Below, piece by piece: positions 7,661-16,634 of a stretch of DNA of 25,143 nt. The translations under genes were made by a program, and so were the position numbers. Origin of the DNA: JBEEMU01 sp043778315. Its GTDB lineage: Bacteria; Bacteroidota; Bacteroidia; Chitinophagales; Saprospiraceae. How positions within the stretch are numbered: position 1 is the stretch's first letter; the number at the start of each line of letters is the position of its first letter. Under the pieces are notes generated by a model that saw nothing but the letters and a program-made list of their open reading frames with translations, did no database searches and had not been told where the DNA came from. The DNA is taken from the NCBI GenBank assembly GCA_043778315.1, contig JAYWGJ010000241.1, forward strand, positions 1-25,143. Direction: 5' to 3'.

Positions 7661-9769
7661 ATGAACCGTCTCCAACACGAAACCTCACCTTACCTCCTCC
7701 AACACGCCACCAATCCAGTCGATTGGCACACTTGGAGCGACGAAGCCTTCCAGTTAGCGCGCAGCACCGACCGCCCCGTCATCGTCAGTATCGGCTATGC
7801 CACCTGTCATTGGTGTCACGTTATGGAGCGCGAGTCGTTCGAGAGCGAAGCGGTCGCGGCATACATGAATCAGCATTTCGTCTGTATCAAAGTGGATAGG
7901 GAGGAGCGTCCCGACGTGGATCAAATCTACATGGACGCGGTGCAGGCGATGGGCGTAGGCGGCGGCTGGCCCCTCAACGTTTTTTTGCTGCCCGACGGTC
8001 GCCCGTTCTACGGCGGCACTTATTTTCCACCAACGCCCATGCACCAACGCCCCTCATGGAGCGAAATATTGCAGCGCATCGCGCAAGTGTATCAAACCAA
8101 CAAAACGGGCTTGCTCGACAACGCCGTGCGCCTCACCGAGCGCATGACCCGTATGGACGACGCTTTTGTAAATCGTTTTCAGAAAGAAAAAGAAAATAAT
8201 AGCCACAAAAATACTATACCATACCATATATATAACGCATTTCACAGCCTAAAAGCCCAGTTTGATACCGAATACGGCGGCTTTGGCGCGCCACCTAAGT
8301 TTCCGCAAACAACCAGCGTAAAATTTTTATTAGATTATTACTACTTTTCAGGCGATAAAGACGCATTGCGACAAGCAGAGCTTTCTTTGCAAGCTATGCT
8401 CAACGGCGGCATTTACGACCAAATAGGCGGCGGCTTGTCGCGATACAGCACCGACAGCGAGTGGCTCGTACCACATTTTGAAAAAATGTTGTACGACAAT
8501 GCCTTGTTTATCAACGTATTAACACAGGTTTATGCTTATACCAACAACGAAGTTTATAAAGAAACTATCGAGCAAACCCTTGAATACGTCCAGCGCGAAA
8601 TGACTGCCCCCGAGGGCGCGTTTTACACCGCACAAGATGCCGATAGCGAAGGCGAAGAAGGCAAATATTATGTGTGGACAAAAGCCGAAATTGATGAATT
8701 ATTGTATAATGAAAATAAAAATGTAGCAAATATTGAAAATAACGCAGACTTATACAATAATTTTTGCGTCTATTACGATATAACTAACGCAGGAAACTGG
8801 GAGGGGAATATTATTTTACGCAAAAAAAATATTTTTATTCAAAATAATGAAAATACAAAACTCGATACACAACCTAATGAAAAAAAACATATATTTGCAA
8901 ACTATAAAGTGAAACTGTTGGCGGAACGCGAAAAACGCATCAAGCCGCTCCGCGACGAAAAAATTTTATTGGCGTGGAACGCTCTAATGACCACCGCTTA
9001 TTGCAAATCTTATATTATTTTACAAAAAAAAGACTACAAAACGGCTGCCTTGCAAAACATGGCATTTATTTTGCAAGCCTTTATTGCCGAACAAACCGAC
9101 AGTGACGCGCTATTTCATACCTACAAAGACGGCAAACGACAACACCTCGCTTTTCTCGACGACTACGCTTATTTGATAGAAAGTTTAATTAATTTATATC
9201 ACATTTCGTTTGATACACAATATTTATACCTGGCTTTACGTTATACCGATTATGTGATACAGAATTTTGCCGACCCCCAAAGCCCTGCGTTTTTTTATAC
9301 CGATAAGGCGCAAGCTGAACTTATCGTCCGCAAAAAAGATTGGTACGACGGCGCGCTCCCTTCGGGCAACGCAACTATGGCTAATAATTTATTGAAATTA
9401 AGCGTTTATTTTGAGCGTGCCGACCTCAAAACCCGCGCAGAATTGATGGTGCAGCAGTTGCAAGCCGCCGTAGAACAATACCCGCTTTCGTTCGCAAAAT
9501 GGGCGGAAGCAATGGTTTTGTTAGCCTATCCGATTTGGGAAATCGCTATTTTGGGCAAAAATGCCGAAAATATAGCCACCGAATTACTACAAAAAAACAT
9601 TCCGAACCTACTAATTATGGCGAGTAATGCACCAAACGAAGATTTTATATTAACGCAAAATCGCTATCCGAAAGCCGAAAACGAGACTTATATATATATG
9701 TGTAGAAATAATGTTTGTCATAAGCCTGTCACAAATTTAGAAAATTTATTAAAATTTATAAAAATATAA
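7661..9769 (+). CDS. DUF255 thioredoxin-domain protein (YyaL / SPATA20 family)
   Basis: 702 residues, close to the family norm of about 680-700. The N-terminal domain (1-165) has the DUF255 thioredoxin fold: HETSPYLLQHATNPVDW at 6-22, a CxxC motif at 49-52 within ATCHWCHVME, KVDREERPDVD, and GGWPLNVFLLPDGRPFYGGTYFPP. The rest is an alpha/alpha (six-hairpin glycosidase-like) toroid, with FGAPPKFPQ, GGGLSRYSTDSEWLVPHFEKMLYDNA, AQDADSEGEEGKYYVWT and LAWNALM. Biological role is not well defined in bacteria. A stretch around residues 350-415 is Asn/Lys-rich and AT-rich compared with the first third, as if an expanded surface loop. It lies 26 bases after mreD, probably in the same transcript. Confidence 0.9.
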   Translation: MNRLQHETSPYLLQHATNPVDWHTWSDEAFQLARSTDRPVIVSIGYATCHWCHVMERESFESEAVAAYMNQHFVCIKVDREERPDVDQIYMDAVQAMGVGGGWPLNVFLLPDGRPFYGGTYFPPTPMHQRPSWSEILQRIAQVYQTNKTGLLDNAVRLTERMTRMDDAFVNRFQKEKENNSHKNTIPYHIYNAFHSLKAQFDTEYGGFGAPPKFPQTTSVKFLLDYYYFSGDKDALRQAELSLQAMLNGGIYDQIGGGLSRYSTDSEWLVPHFEKMLYDNALFINVLTQVYAYTNNEVYKETIEQTLEYVQREMTAPEGAFYTAQDADSEGEEGKYYVWTKAEIDELLYNENKNVANIENNADLYNNFCVYYDITNAGNWEGNIILRKKNIFIQNNENTKLDTQPNEKKHIFANYKVKLLAEREKRIKPLRDEKILLAWNALMTTAYCKSYIILQKKDYKTAALQNMAFILQAFIAEQTDSDALFHTYKDGKRQHLAFLDDYAYLIESLINLYHISFDTQYLYLALRYTDYVIQNFADPQSPAFFYTDKAQAELIVRKKDWYDGALPSGNATMANNLLKLSVYFERADLKTRAELMVQQLQAAVEQYPLSFAKWAEAMVLLAYPIWEIAILGKNAENIATELLQKNIPNLLIMASNAPNEDFILTQNRYPKAENETYIYMCRNNVCHKPVTNLENLLKFIKI

Positions 9770-9834
9770 AAACAAAGTCTTACCTTAGTGTTTTATTTCC
9801 GACTATTGTCTTTTTACAGATAAAATTTTGCGCT

Positions 9835-10818
9835 ATGAACATAAATATACCCCAACTAAAATATTTATTTATTATAGTATTTAGCGGTTTTGCTGCCGTC
9901 GCTTTCGCGCAACAACCCGTTCAGTATAGCATGTATTACTTCAATCCGTATCCTGTGATGCCTGCGGCTGTCGGTATGGATAATTCGCTGCAAGCAACCG
10001 CAGTTTTTCGCAAACAGTGGCTCGGTTTGGAAGGCAGCCCGACCTCCTTTAATCTTAACGCGCACCTGCCGTGGCAGTATGCACACGGCGGCGTAGGGGT
10101 CAAAATAAGTACCGACGCGCAAGGCGCAGAGCAAAATACCTTTGCTACCGCCAATTACGCCTATCACGTTAATACAAGCGAAACGAGCAAATTGTCTTTT
10201 GGCTTAGGTCTGGGCATGATGCAAAAAAAAATTAGAGGTTCGGTACTCCGTCCCGCCAATCAAGATGTCGCCGACGCATACATTCCGCAAGGTGACCAAA
10301 CCGTCACAGCACCCGTTATAGAGTCAGGTATATATTACAAAAATAAAAATTTAAAAATAGGTGCGGCTGTTATACAATATTCTTTTAGCAATCTTCGTTA
10401 TAAAAATACACAACCCGTAGCACAAGATATTAACATAAATTTGTGGCAAAATTACTACCTTACAGCCGCTTACAATATTCCGATAACCGACAATATTAGT
10501 ATAGAACCGTCCTTGCTCGTGAAAGCAGACAAAGCGCAGCTACAAACCGACGCAAGTGCCGTCGTTCATATTAATAAAAGTGTATTCGTTGCCGTTGCCG
10601 CTCGCGGATACAACAGCACAAGTATTGACGCGGCAAGCGTAGCAGCAGGTACACAAATTACGCCGCAACTCTCCGTGGCTTATAATTATGATATAGGTAT
10701 ATCTAATCTCAAACCCGCACACAACGGCTCACACGAAGTTATTTTATACTATAATCTCGGAAAAACCATAGGCGGAGCAAAAAAACAAAAAATAATTTAT
10801 AATACAAGGTTTTGGTAA
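9835..10818 (+). CDS. Type IX secretion membrane protein, PorP/SprF family
   Basis: 327 residues. The signal peptide ends at Ala25 (VAFA|QQ). The mature start has the PorP/SprF signature: QYSMYYFNPYPVMPAAVG, then FRKQWLGLEGSPTSFNLNAHLPW, matching the family pattern of QY.YFNP..xNPAxxG and RKQWxGxxGAPTTxxLSxH. The rest alternates polar and hydrophobic residues as in an outer-membrane beta-barrel. In Porphyromonas the equivalent gene heads porPKLMN, and the same order is seen here, with gldK 249 bases downstream. PorP/SprF paralogues are numerous in this phylum and each can serve particular cargo, so I call the family but not the specific porP or sprF symbol. Confidence 0.92.
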   Translation: MNINIPQLKYLFIIVFSGFAAVAFAQQPVQYSMYYFNPYPVMPAAVGMDNSLQATAVFRKQWLGLEGSPTSFNLNAHLPWQYAHGGVGVKISTDAQGAEQNTFATANYAYHVNTSETSKLSFGLGLGMMQKKIRGSVLRPANQDVADAYIPQGDQTVTAPVIESGIYYKNKNLKIGAAVIQYSFSNLRYKNTQPVAQDININLWQNYYLTAAYNIPITDNISIEPSLLVKADKAQLQTDASAVVHINKSVFVAVAARGYNSTSIDAASVAAGTQITPQLSVAYNYDIGISNLKPAHNGSHEVILYYNLGKTIGGAKKQKIIYNTRFW

Positions 10819-10971
10819 AATATCAAAAATTGACTTTTTGTTAAAATTAAATTCTTTATTTTACCCGTATTAACAATATATATTCTCTATCCATTCTTAG
10901 TTGTCGTTATGTCATAATTAGTAGAATAAAAAAAATATTAGTTCAATAGTAATTATATACAAAAATATAAT

Positions 10972-10991
10972 TACATTTGTCGCTAAATTTG
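10972..10991 (+). promoter_or_regulatory. Two candidate -7 boxes for gldK (TACATTTG, TAAATTTG)
   Basis: Two exact TAnnTTTG matches lie close together, at 10972-10979 and 10984-10991. No good TTTG is found at the usual -33 distance from the first. Starts near 10986 or 10998 would give leaders of about 70-80 bases before gldK. They suggest that gldK-N has its own promoter in addition to read-through from the PorP gene. Confidence 0.5.
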
Positions 10992-11067
10992 TAATAAAAC
11001 CTTGTTATTATTTCTATAATTACAGCGCAATTAAAAAACCAGTTTTAGTTAAACAAGCGTAACCTAT

Positions 11068-12318
11068 ATGAAAAAGCTAATTCAAATGCTTTTCCTCTTC
11101 GGGGGGGTACTAATCGCCGCGTCGTGTGGCAAAAAAGAGTCTGGTCAATTGACTGGTGTTCTCGAACGCCCGAAATGGAAAGGCGTAAACCCTTACGGTA
11201 TGGTCTATATACCATCGGGTACGTTGCACGTCGGACCCTCCGACCAAGACATTCCGAACGCATTAATTGCGCGCGAAAAAGCCGTGTCTATTCAGGGTTT
11301 TTTTATGGACGACACTGAAATCACTAATAATGAATATCGCCAATTTGTGTACTGGGTGCGCGACTCTATCGCCCACGAAACTCTCGGACACAAAACTACG
11401 CCTGAAGACGGCAGCGAACCTAATATCGACTGGGAGCAAGAGATTGATTATAGCTCTTCCGACCTCGCAGGTATGTTCTACGACAAAGAGGAGCGATTCT
11501 CGGGTCGCAAGGAACTCAATGCGCGCAAGCTCGGTATGGTGTTCGAATGGTACGACTGGAAAGGCGCGGCTTACGACCGTTACAACAGCAAACGTACCAA
11601 CTTCATCAAGCGCGATACACTCGTGTCGGTTTACCCCGATACCTTAGTATGGGTGCGCGATTTCACCTACTCGTACAACGAGCCGATGACGCGCAACTAC
11701 TTTTGGCACCCCGCGTTTGACGACTATCCAGTCGTAGGCGTTTCTTGGAAACAAGCAACCGCTTTCTGCTACTGGCGTACCAAATTTTGGAATCATTACC
11801 TCGCAAAATCAGGCGATTTGATGTCAGAGGATTTCCGTCTGCCTGCCGAAGGCGAGTGGGAATATGCAGCGCGTGGTGGTCACGACCTCGCACCTTATCC
11901 ATGGGGCGGTTATTATACGCGTAATGCGAAAGGCTGTTTGTTGGCTAACTTCAAACCAGGTCGTGGTAACTACCCAGAAGATGGTGGTTTATACACTGTA
12001 AAAGCAGACGCATACTTCCCGAACGATTACGGTCTATACAATATGGCAGGTAATGTAGCCGAATGGACTTCGTCTGCTTACTACGAAAATGCTTACTCTT
12101 TCCAACACGACTTAAATCCTGACATTCGTCAAGATGCTAAGAAAAACGACCCAGAGGCTTACAAACGTAAGGTTATCCGTGGCGGTTCGTGGAAGGATGT
12201 CGCGTACTTTATCCAAACAGGTACTCGTGCTTACGACTTCCAAGATACGACCAAATCGTATATCGGTTTCCGTACTGTACTTACTTTCTTAGGTCGCTCT
12301 ATCAACGATTTTAACTAA
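11068..12318 (+). CDS. gldK: T9SS ring lipoprotein GldK (PorK)
   Basis: 416 residues. GldK is an outer-membrane lipoprotein that forms the periplasmic T9SS ring with GldN. The lipoprotein signal is clear: residues 1-19 with lipobox AAS-C at Cys20, followed by GKKE. The body is a formylglycine-generating-enzyme/sulfatase-modifying (FGE) fold without a claim to catalysis: GMVYIPSGTLHVG at 44-56, DDTEITNNEYRQFV at 81-94, PVVGVSWKQATAFCYW at 221-236, FRLPAEGEWEYAARGG at 256-271, YGLYNMAGNVAEW at 321-333 and RGGSWKD near 370. A GldK-specific insertion lies between about 100 and 215. The gene order gldK-L-M-N confirms the name. Confidence 0.96.
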   Translation: MKKLIQMLFLFGGVLIAASCGKKESGQLTGVLERPKWKGVNPYGMVYIPSGTLHVGPSDQDIPNALIAREKAVSIQGFFMDDTEITNNEYRQFVYWVRDSIAHETLGHKTTPEDGSEPNIDWEQEIDYSSSDLAGMFYDKEERFSGRKELNARKLGMVFEWYDWKGAAYDRYNSKRTNFIKRDTLVSVYPDTLVWVRDFTYSYNEPMTRNYFWHPAFDDYPVVGVSWKQATAFCYWRTKFWNHYLAKSGDLMSEDFRLPAEGEWEYAARGGHDLAPYPWGGYYTRNAKGCLLANFKPGRGNYPEDGGLYTVKADAYFPNDYGLYNMAGNVAEWTSSAYYENAYSFQHDLNPDIRQDAKKNDPEAYKRKVIRGGSWKDVAYFIQTGTRAYDFQDTTKSYIGFRTVLTFLGRSINDFN

Positions 12319-12609
12319 GTAGTATTATTGTAGTATTATTGGTTTTACCTAAAATTATCGCTTTGTATCCAAACGGCTTCGCTTTTTTACATTGCTTTGC
12401 ATTGTCGTAACTTTATATTATTATATTATAAAAAATAAATTTTGAAATAAATTTTAAAATAACGATTTTCGTTACAATAAATTTACAAGAACTTACGTTC
12501 TATATATATAGAAAATACAAAGTCGCAAGCAGCCAAATTCTTAATCTAAATTTCATTTAATTCAACCATATTTTTTATTAACCATTTTTTAAAATCACAA
12601 TAGTAAACA

Positions 12610-13227
12610 ATGAGCTTTGTAAAATCAAAAGGTTTCAAGTATTTCAAAAATCTAATTATCGGTTTAGGTGCAGCTATCGTACTTGTAGGCGCACTCTTCA
12701 AAATCCAAAGCTGGCCTTACGCATCTGAGATGCTAACAGTTGGGCTGCTCACGGAAGCTGGTCTATTCTTAATGTTAGGTCTTTTGGGACCAGACAAAGA
12801 TTATTACTGGGAAAAGTTGTATCCAGGTTTGGACGATTACGGTTCAAGAATCGAGCCTGTAACGTCAGGTGGTGGCGGTTCGTCAATGGCAATCAGTTCG
12901 CCATTAGATGGTGCTAGAATGGAAGGTCAATTGGCGGGTATCCTCGGCGAAATGCAATCTATGAACGGCAACACTGGCGACATGGCAAAAAGCATGATGT
13001 CTTTGAAAGCACTTCAAGAAGCTGATTTCGGTCAAGTTTCTGACCAAATGAAAAAAATGGGCGATTTCTACGCTAATTTGAACGCAGCAATGTCAAGCAT
13101 CAACGACTCTGTTGATGACGCAAAACGCTTCAAAGAGCAATTGGCTTCGTTGAACAACAACCTCGGCTCGTTAAATAACGTGTACGGCGGTATGTTAGGC
13201 GCAATGGCGATGGCAGCTAAAAAGTAA
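12610..13227 (+). CDS. gldL: T9SS motor protein GldL (PorL)
   Basis: 205 residues, near the usual 210-215. GldL is the inner-membrane stator-like subunit that with GldM converts proton motive force into rotation for secretion and gliding. Two transmembrane helices lie at about 14-32 and 40-60, with KIQSWPYASEMLTVGLLTEA between and in the second. Glu49 in the second helix coincides in number and context with the conserved proton-path glutamate of Flavobacterium johnsoniae GldL. The cytoplasmic C-terminus is Met/Ser/Asn-rich and predicted helical. The 291-base gap upstream has no gene but contains small hairpins, such as AGAAC-TTAC-GTTCT and AACGA-TTT-TCGTT, probably in the leader. Confidence 0.96.
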   Translation: MSFVKSKGFKYFKNLIIGLGAAIVLVGALFKIQSWPYASEMLTVGLLTEAGLFLMLGLLGPDKDYYWEKLYPGLDDYGSRIEPVTSGGGGSSMAISSPLDGARMEGQLAGILGEMQSMNGNTGDMAKSMMSLKALQEADFGQVSDQMKKMGDFYANLNAAMSSINDSVDDAKRFKEQLASLNNNLGSLNNVYGGMLGAMAMAAKK

Positions 13228-13321
13228 TTTGATTAGTAATAATCATTTATTTGCAGCAGTATTGCAACCATTTTTTAAAATTAATCAATAACTTTAACCG
13301 TTTAATCACGTTAATTAAATC

Positions 13322-14866
13322 ATGTCAATTCCAAAGGAACCACGGCAGTTGATGATCAACTTGATGTACTTGGTACTAACAGCAATGTTGGCACTCAACG
13401 TATCAGCCGAAATTATAAATGCGTTCTTTGCTCTCGAAAAAGGAATTAATGATAGTTCTGAAATCGTAGGCAAATCGCACAAGGGAATGATGGAGGCTCT
13501 TGATGTATCTATTAAAGCAAATCCTAAAAATGCAACTTGGAAAACTCGTGCAGACCAAGCTCTAAAAATAGGAGATGCTTTTGAGAAAGAAATAGATGGA
13601 TACCGTCAAGAACTTTTTACCGCAGCAGGTGGGCCACACCCAGATCATCCAGATAGACCATATCATTATAAAGATAAAGATGTAACTACTCGTCTTTTTG
13701 TGGTAGAAGGTCGTGGAGACAAAATTAAAGCAGCTATCGAAAAAGCGCGCAATGATTTATTTGGTGTGCTAGATGATAAAGGTAAAAAATTATTAGCTAC
13801 TAGTTTACCGTTAGCTATTGATGAAATACCGAAAGACTCAGATGCTAAATCATGGTCGGAGCTTAAATTTAAGCAAATGCCAGTAGCGGCTTTAATGCCG
13901 ACTTTTGCCAAAATGAAAAATGACTCGAAAGTGGCAGTAACTCAAATTTTGAACTACTGTATGGACGAGGCTTCGGGCAAGTTGGAGTACAAACCAGACA
14001 GCTATGTAGTAGCGATTATGCCCAAAAAAGCGTACCTGGTTTCAGGTCGCGATAAGTTTGAGGCAGATCTTACTATGGGTGCTTACAGCTCTACAAATAG
14101 TAATATTCGTATGACCGCTAACGGTGCAAATGTACCAGTAGTGAAAGGTGTAGGTCATTATTCAGGTGGGCCAGAAAGTGGTGCAGGTGAAAAAACATTC
14201 ACAGCTACGGCTACGTTGGTTAATCCAGCAACATCGCAAAGTACAACTGTAAAGGGTGAGTTCAAATATGAAGTAGGCGCGGGTGGTTTTGCTACCGTTT
14301 CTGCGGATATGATGAATGTATTTTACATCGGTGTAGATAATCCTATTTCTATCGTCGCAGCAGGCGTAAGCTCTAATAAACTGACAGTTAGTATCAGTGG
14401 TGCGGGTGGCTCGATGAGCGGTAGCGGTAAAGGTCGTGTAGTGAAGGTAGGCTCACCAGGTGAGTGTACGGTAACGGTATCGGCGGCAGGTGAAATGACA
14501 CCAGCTACTTTCAAATTCCGTGTAAAACGTATTCCAGATCCAGTGGCTTGTTTCCGTCCAGGCGGTGAGTCGTCAGGTTTGATGGGTTCGGGTGAAATGA
14601 AAGCGCAGTTGGGTGTGATTGCCGATTTGCGTAACTTTGATTTCCAAGCGAAATGCGAAATACAAGGATTTGAAGTGAGCTATGCTAAAAAACGGGAAGA
14701 CGTTGTTACAACCATGAATGGTGGTACTCGTTTTGACGGCAAATCGCAAAGTATGTTACAGCAAGCTAAACCAGGTGATATTTACTACTTTGATAATATC
14801 AAGGCACGTTGTCCAGGTGATATCGCAGGTCGTAAAATCAATTCAATGGTTTGGAAAGTTAAGTAA
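13322..14866 (+). CDS. gldM: T9SS motor protein GldM (PorM)
   Basis: 514 residues, the standard length. GldM has one N-terminal inner-membrane helix, which packs against the GldL pentamer, and a long periplasmic shaft reaching the GldK/GldN ring. The start is typical: SIPKEPRQLMINLMYLVLTAMLALNVS, with the helix at about 11-30, followed by AEIINAFFALEKGI. The periplasmic region shows the expected helical domain (about 40-220) and then three beta domains, with VVAIMPKKAYLVSGRDKFEADLTMGAYS opening the second. It ends MVWKVK. It is 94 bases from gldL. A strong terminator-like hairpin follows, so it may end one transcript. Confidence 0.97.
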   Translation: MSIPKEPRQLMINLMYLVLTAMLALNVSAEIINAFFALEKGINDSSEIVGKSHKGMMEALDVSIKANPKNATWKTRADQALKIGDAFEKEIDGYRQELFTAAGGPHPDHPDRPYHYKDKDVTTRLFVVEGRGDKIKAAIEKARNDLFGVLDDKGKKLLATSLPLAIDEIPKDSDAKSWSELKFKQMPVAALMPTFAKMKNDSKVAVTQILNYCMDEASGKLEYKPDSYVVAIMPKKAYLVSGRDKFEADLTMGAYSSTNSNIRMTANGANVPVVKGVGHYSGGPESGAGEKTFTATATLVNPATSQSTTVKGEFKYEVGAGGFATVSADMMNVFYIGVDNPISIVAAGVSSNKLTVSISGAGGSMSGSGKGRVVKVGSPGECTVTVSAAGEMTPATFKFRVKRIPDPVACFRPGGESSGLMGSGEMKAQLGVIADLRNFDFQAKCEIQGFEVSYAKKREDVVTTMNGGTRFDGKSQSMLQQAKPGDIYYFDNIKARCPGDIAGRKINSMVWKVK

Positions 14867-14913
14867 CCTGCTTCATTATTAAAATTAATTTCAATTATTT
14901 TTTATTAAAATAC

Positions 14914-14970
14914 AATAAGTGAGGCGAGTTTATCGTTTATAATATAAGTAAACTCGCTTCACTTTATTTT
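14914..14970 (+). terminator. Terminator or attenuator hairpin between gldM and gldN
   Basis: Fifteen-base arms (14918-14932 and 14949-14963) pair fully, with one G-T wobble, around a 16-base AT-rich loop, with flanking A/T that include TTTATTTTTATT on the right. It lies about 50 bases after the gldM stop. It would partially end the gldKLM transcript before gldN, or act as an attenuator. Confidence 0.65.
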
Positions 14971-14977
14971 TATTCCC

Positions 14978-15007
14978 TTTGTTACAATATTAATTGTATT
15001 ATTTTAG
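14978..15007 (+). promoter_or_regulatory. Candidate promoter for gldN
   Basis: TTTG at 14978-14981 (-33) is followed after 18 bases by TATTTTAG at 15000-15007, one mismatch from the -7 consensus TAnnTTTG. The predicted start near 15014 leaves a leader of about 74 bases. Its position immediately after the hairpin makes an independent gldN promoter reasonable. Confidence 0.45.
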
Positions 15008-15087
15008 CACCAAAATAGTATTACCAAATAGTGAGGGCATCAGTTCCTTTTACTCTAAAACAGTTAAAACGTTTAAATTCATTTAAG

Positions 15088-16068
15088 ATGAAGGTTCAAA
15101 CAATATTGGCTAAATTGACCTTAGTAGCAATTATGGTCGTAGCAAGCACTTGGAGCGTATCTGCGCAGGACGGCTCGGAAGACCGCAACGTAGAAACAGA
15201 CAACAGTGCAACCCCAAGTGTGCCAGGTTCAGCAGTTGCGCCTACGGCTACTACGGCGAAGCCGGGTGGCGGCGACCCTAAAAAGTCAGAAAAACCTGCG
15301 GTAGATCCGAAAGATGTACCTATGGACTCGCCTTACGAGCGTAAAATATACAAAGAAAAACGAGTATTGGGCTATGACCATATACGCGAGGCTGATGTGT
15401 TTTTCGAAAAACGTATTTGGCGCGTGATAGATGTACGCGAAAAAATCAATAAACCGTTTGTTTATCCAAAAGAACCGTTTATCAATATCATCATGGACGC
15501 GGCTAAAAACAATGAAATTACGTTGTATAGTACCGTTGATGGTGATGAGTTCAAAACGCCGCTTTCTTCTGACGAAGCGAAATCAATGGGTACTAACTCG
15601 GATACGGTGGTGACTTACGACCCCGAGACTTTCGCAGAGAAAGTGACGGTAGTACACAACGACCTAAACTGGGAGGACATCAAACGTTTTCGCGTGAAAG
15701 AAGTTTGGTTTTTTGACAAAGAAAGCTCTACTTTACAGGTGCGCATACTTGGTATCGCGCCTATCAAAGAGGTGAAAGACGATAAAGGTAATTTCCGCTT
15801 CGAGCAGCCGATGTTTTGGGCATACTACCCAACGTTGCGTACTACTTTGGCGCGTCACGAGTCGTTCAATCCGCTCAACGATGCACAACGTATGACTTGG
15901 GAAGACGTGTTCGAAATGCGTTTGTTTTCAAGCTACATATTTAAAGAGTCGAATGTTTACGACCGCCGTATCGAACACTACAAAACAAGTGGTGTAGATC
16001 AGTTGATGGAGGGCGAAAACATCAAAAACTCTATCTTCAACTTCGAACATGACCTTTGGAGCTACTAG
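15088..16068 (+). CDS. gldN: T9SS ring protein GldN (PorN)
   Basis: 326 residues. GldN is a periplasmic protein that makes the T9SS ring with GldK. I place the start at the ATG at 15088, which gives MKVQTILAKLTLVAIMVVAS and a signal peptide ending WSVSAQ (about residue 26); the in-frame GTG 57 bases upstream would add a 19-residue polar leader before the signal peptide. The linker at about 27-80 is Pro/Ala/Thr/Gly-rich. The conserved GldN core starts at DVPMDSPYERKIYKEKRVLGYDH, then DVFFEKRIWRVIDVREKINKPF, RFRVKEVWFFDKESSTLQVRILGIAP, and ends FNFEHDLWSY, the usual family end. It is the last gene of gldKLMN. Confidence 0.96.
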   Translation: MKVQTILAKLTLVAIMVVASTWSVSAQDGSEDRNVETDNSATPSVPGSAVAPTATTAKPGGGDPKKSEKPAVDPKDVPMDSPYERKIYKEKRVLGYDHIREADVFFEKRIWRVIDVREKINKPFVYPKEPFINIIMDAAKNNEITLYSTVDGDEFKTPLSSDEAKSMGTNSDTVVTYDPETFAEKVTVVHNDLNWEDIKRFRVKEVWFFDKESSTLQVRILGIAPIKEVKDDKGNFRFEQPMFWAYYPTLRTTLARHESFNPLNDAQRMTWEDVFEMRLFSSYIFKESNVYDRRIEHYKTSGVDQLMEGENIKNSIFNFEHDLWSY

Positions 16069-16071
16069 GGG

Positions 16072-16106
16072 AATTATAAATTATAAATTATGAATTATGA
16101 ATTATG
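16072..16106. repeat. Five tandem heptamers AATTAT(A/G)
   Basis: Immediately after the gldN stop, five 7-bp units AATTATA, AATTATA, AATTATG, AATTATG, AATTATG follow in unbroken register. It is the first of several 7-bp-phased tracts in the window. Confidence 0.8.
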
Positions 16107-16206
16107 AAATCGCAGATTCGGAGTAGTATCCAATTATGAATTTGTAAAGCATAAGAATTGTGTTTGTAATTGTTTAGAATAGCAAAAAAGCTAATTATAG
16201 AACTAT

Positions 16207-16246
16207 AAAAGTCCCTTATCTGAGCGTTCGGATAAGGGGCTTTTTT
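16207..16246 (+). terminator. Intrinsic terminator of the gldN transcript
   Basis: The arms CCCTTATC (16213-16220) and GATAAGGG (16231-16238) pair perfectly, extended by flanking AAAAG and CTTTTTT, around a ten-base loop, with six T on the right. It stands about 140 bases after the gldN stop. Confidence 0.85.
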
Positions 16247-16303
16247 GTTTTCAACTCGGGTTAGTATATTTTTAGAGAGCGTTATCTTTTAAGGTGGGAA
16301 TAA

Positions 16304-16634
16304 AAGAGGCGTGGAGAAGATTTTTTTTAAACGCGGACAAGCAGAGGGGCAAAGAGACAGAGTGAGAGGGTTTTTTTAGACGCAAAGAGGCAGAGAAGAT
16401 TTTTTTAAACGCGGAGAAGCAGAGGGGCAAAGAGACAGAGTGAGCAGGGTTTTTTTAGACGCAAAGAGGCGCGGAGAAGATTTTTTTTAAACGCGGAGAA
16501 GCAGAGGGGCAAAGAAACAGAGTGAGAGGGTTTTTTTAGACGCAAAGAGGCAGAAAAGATTTTTTTAAACGCGGAGAAGCAGAGGGGGCAAAAAGACAGA
16601 GTGAGCAGGTTTTTTATCACAAAGAAGCAAAGGC
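16304..16634. repeat. Purine-rich 78/82-bp minisatellite
   Basis: Repeat units start at 16329, 16407, 16489 and 16567 (lengths 78, 82, 78, then partial), preceded by a partial unit. Each unit reads as a purine-rich block (AAACGCGGAGAAGCAGAGG, then GCAAAGAGACAGAGTGAG), a T-run, a second purine block (AGACGCAAAGAGGC, then AGAAGA) and another T-run. Units 1 and 3 match each other more closely than units 2 and 4, and vice versa, so the higher-order unit is 160 bp, duplicated. It ends about 60 bases before the TPR gene start. Open reading on the minus strand across it is an artefact of the repeats. Confidence 0.9.

Noticed and set aside
15031..15087. Upstream GTG as gldN start
   Set aside because: It would put 19 polar and basic residues ahead of a complete signal peptide that begins at the ATG at 15088.
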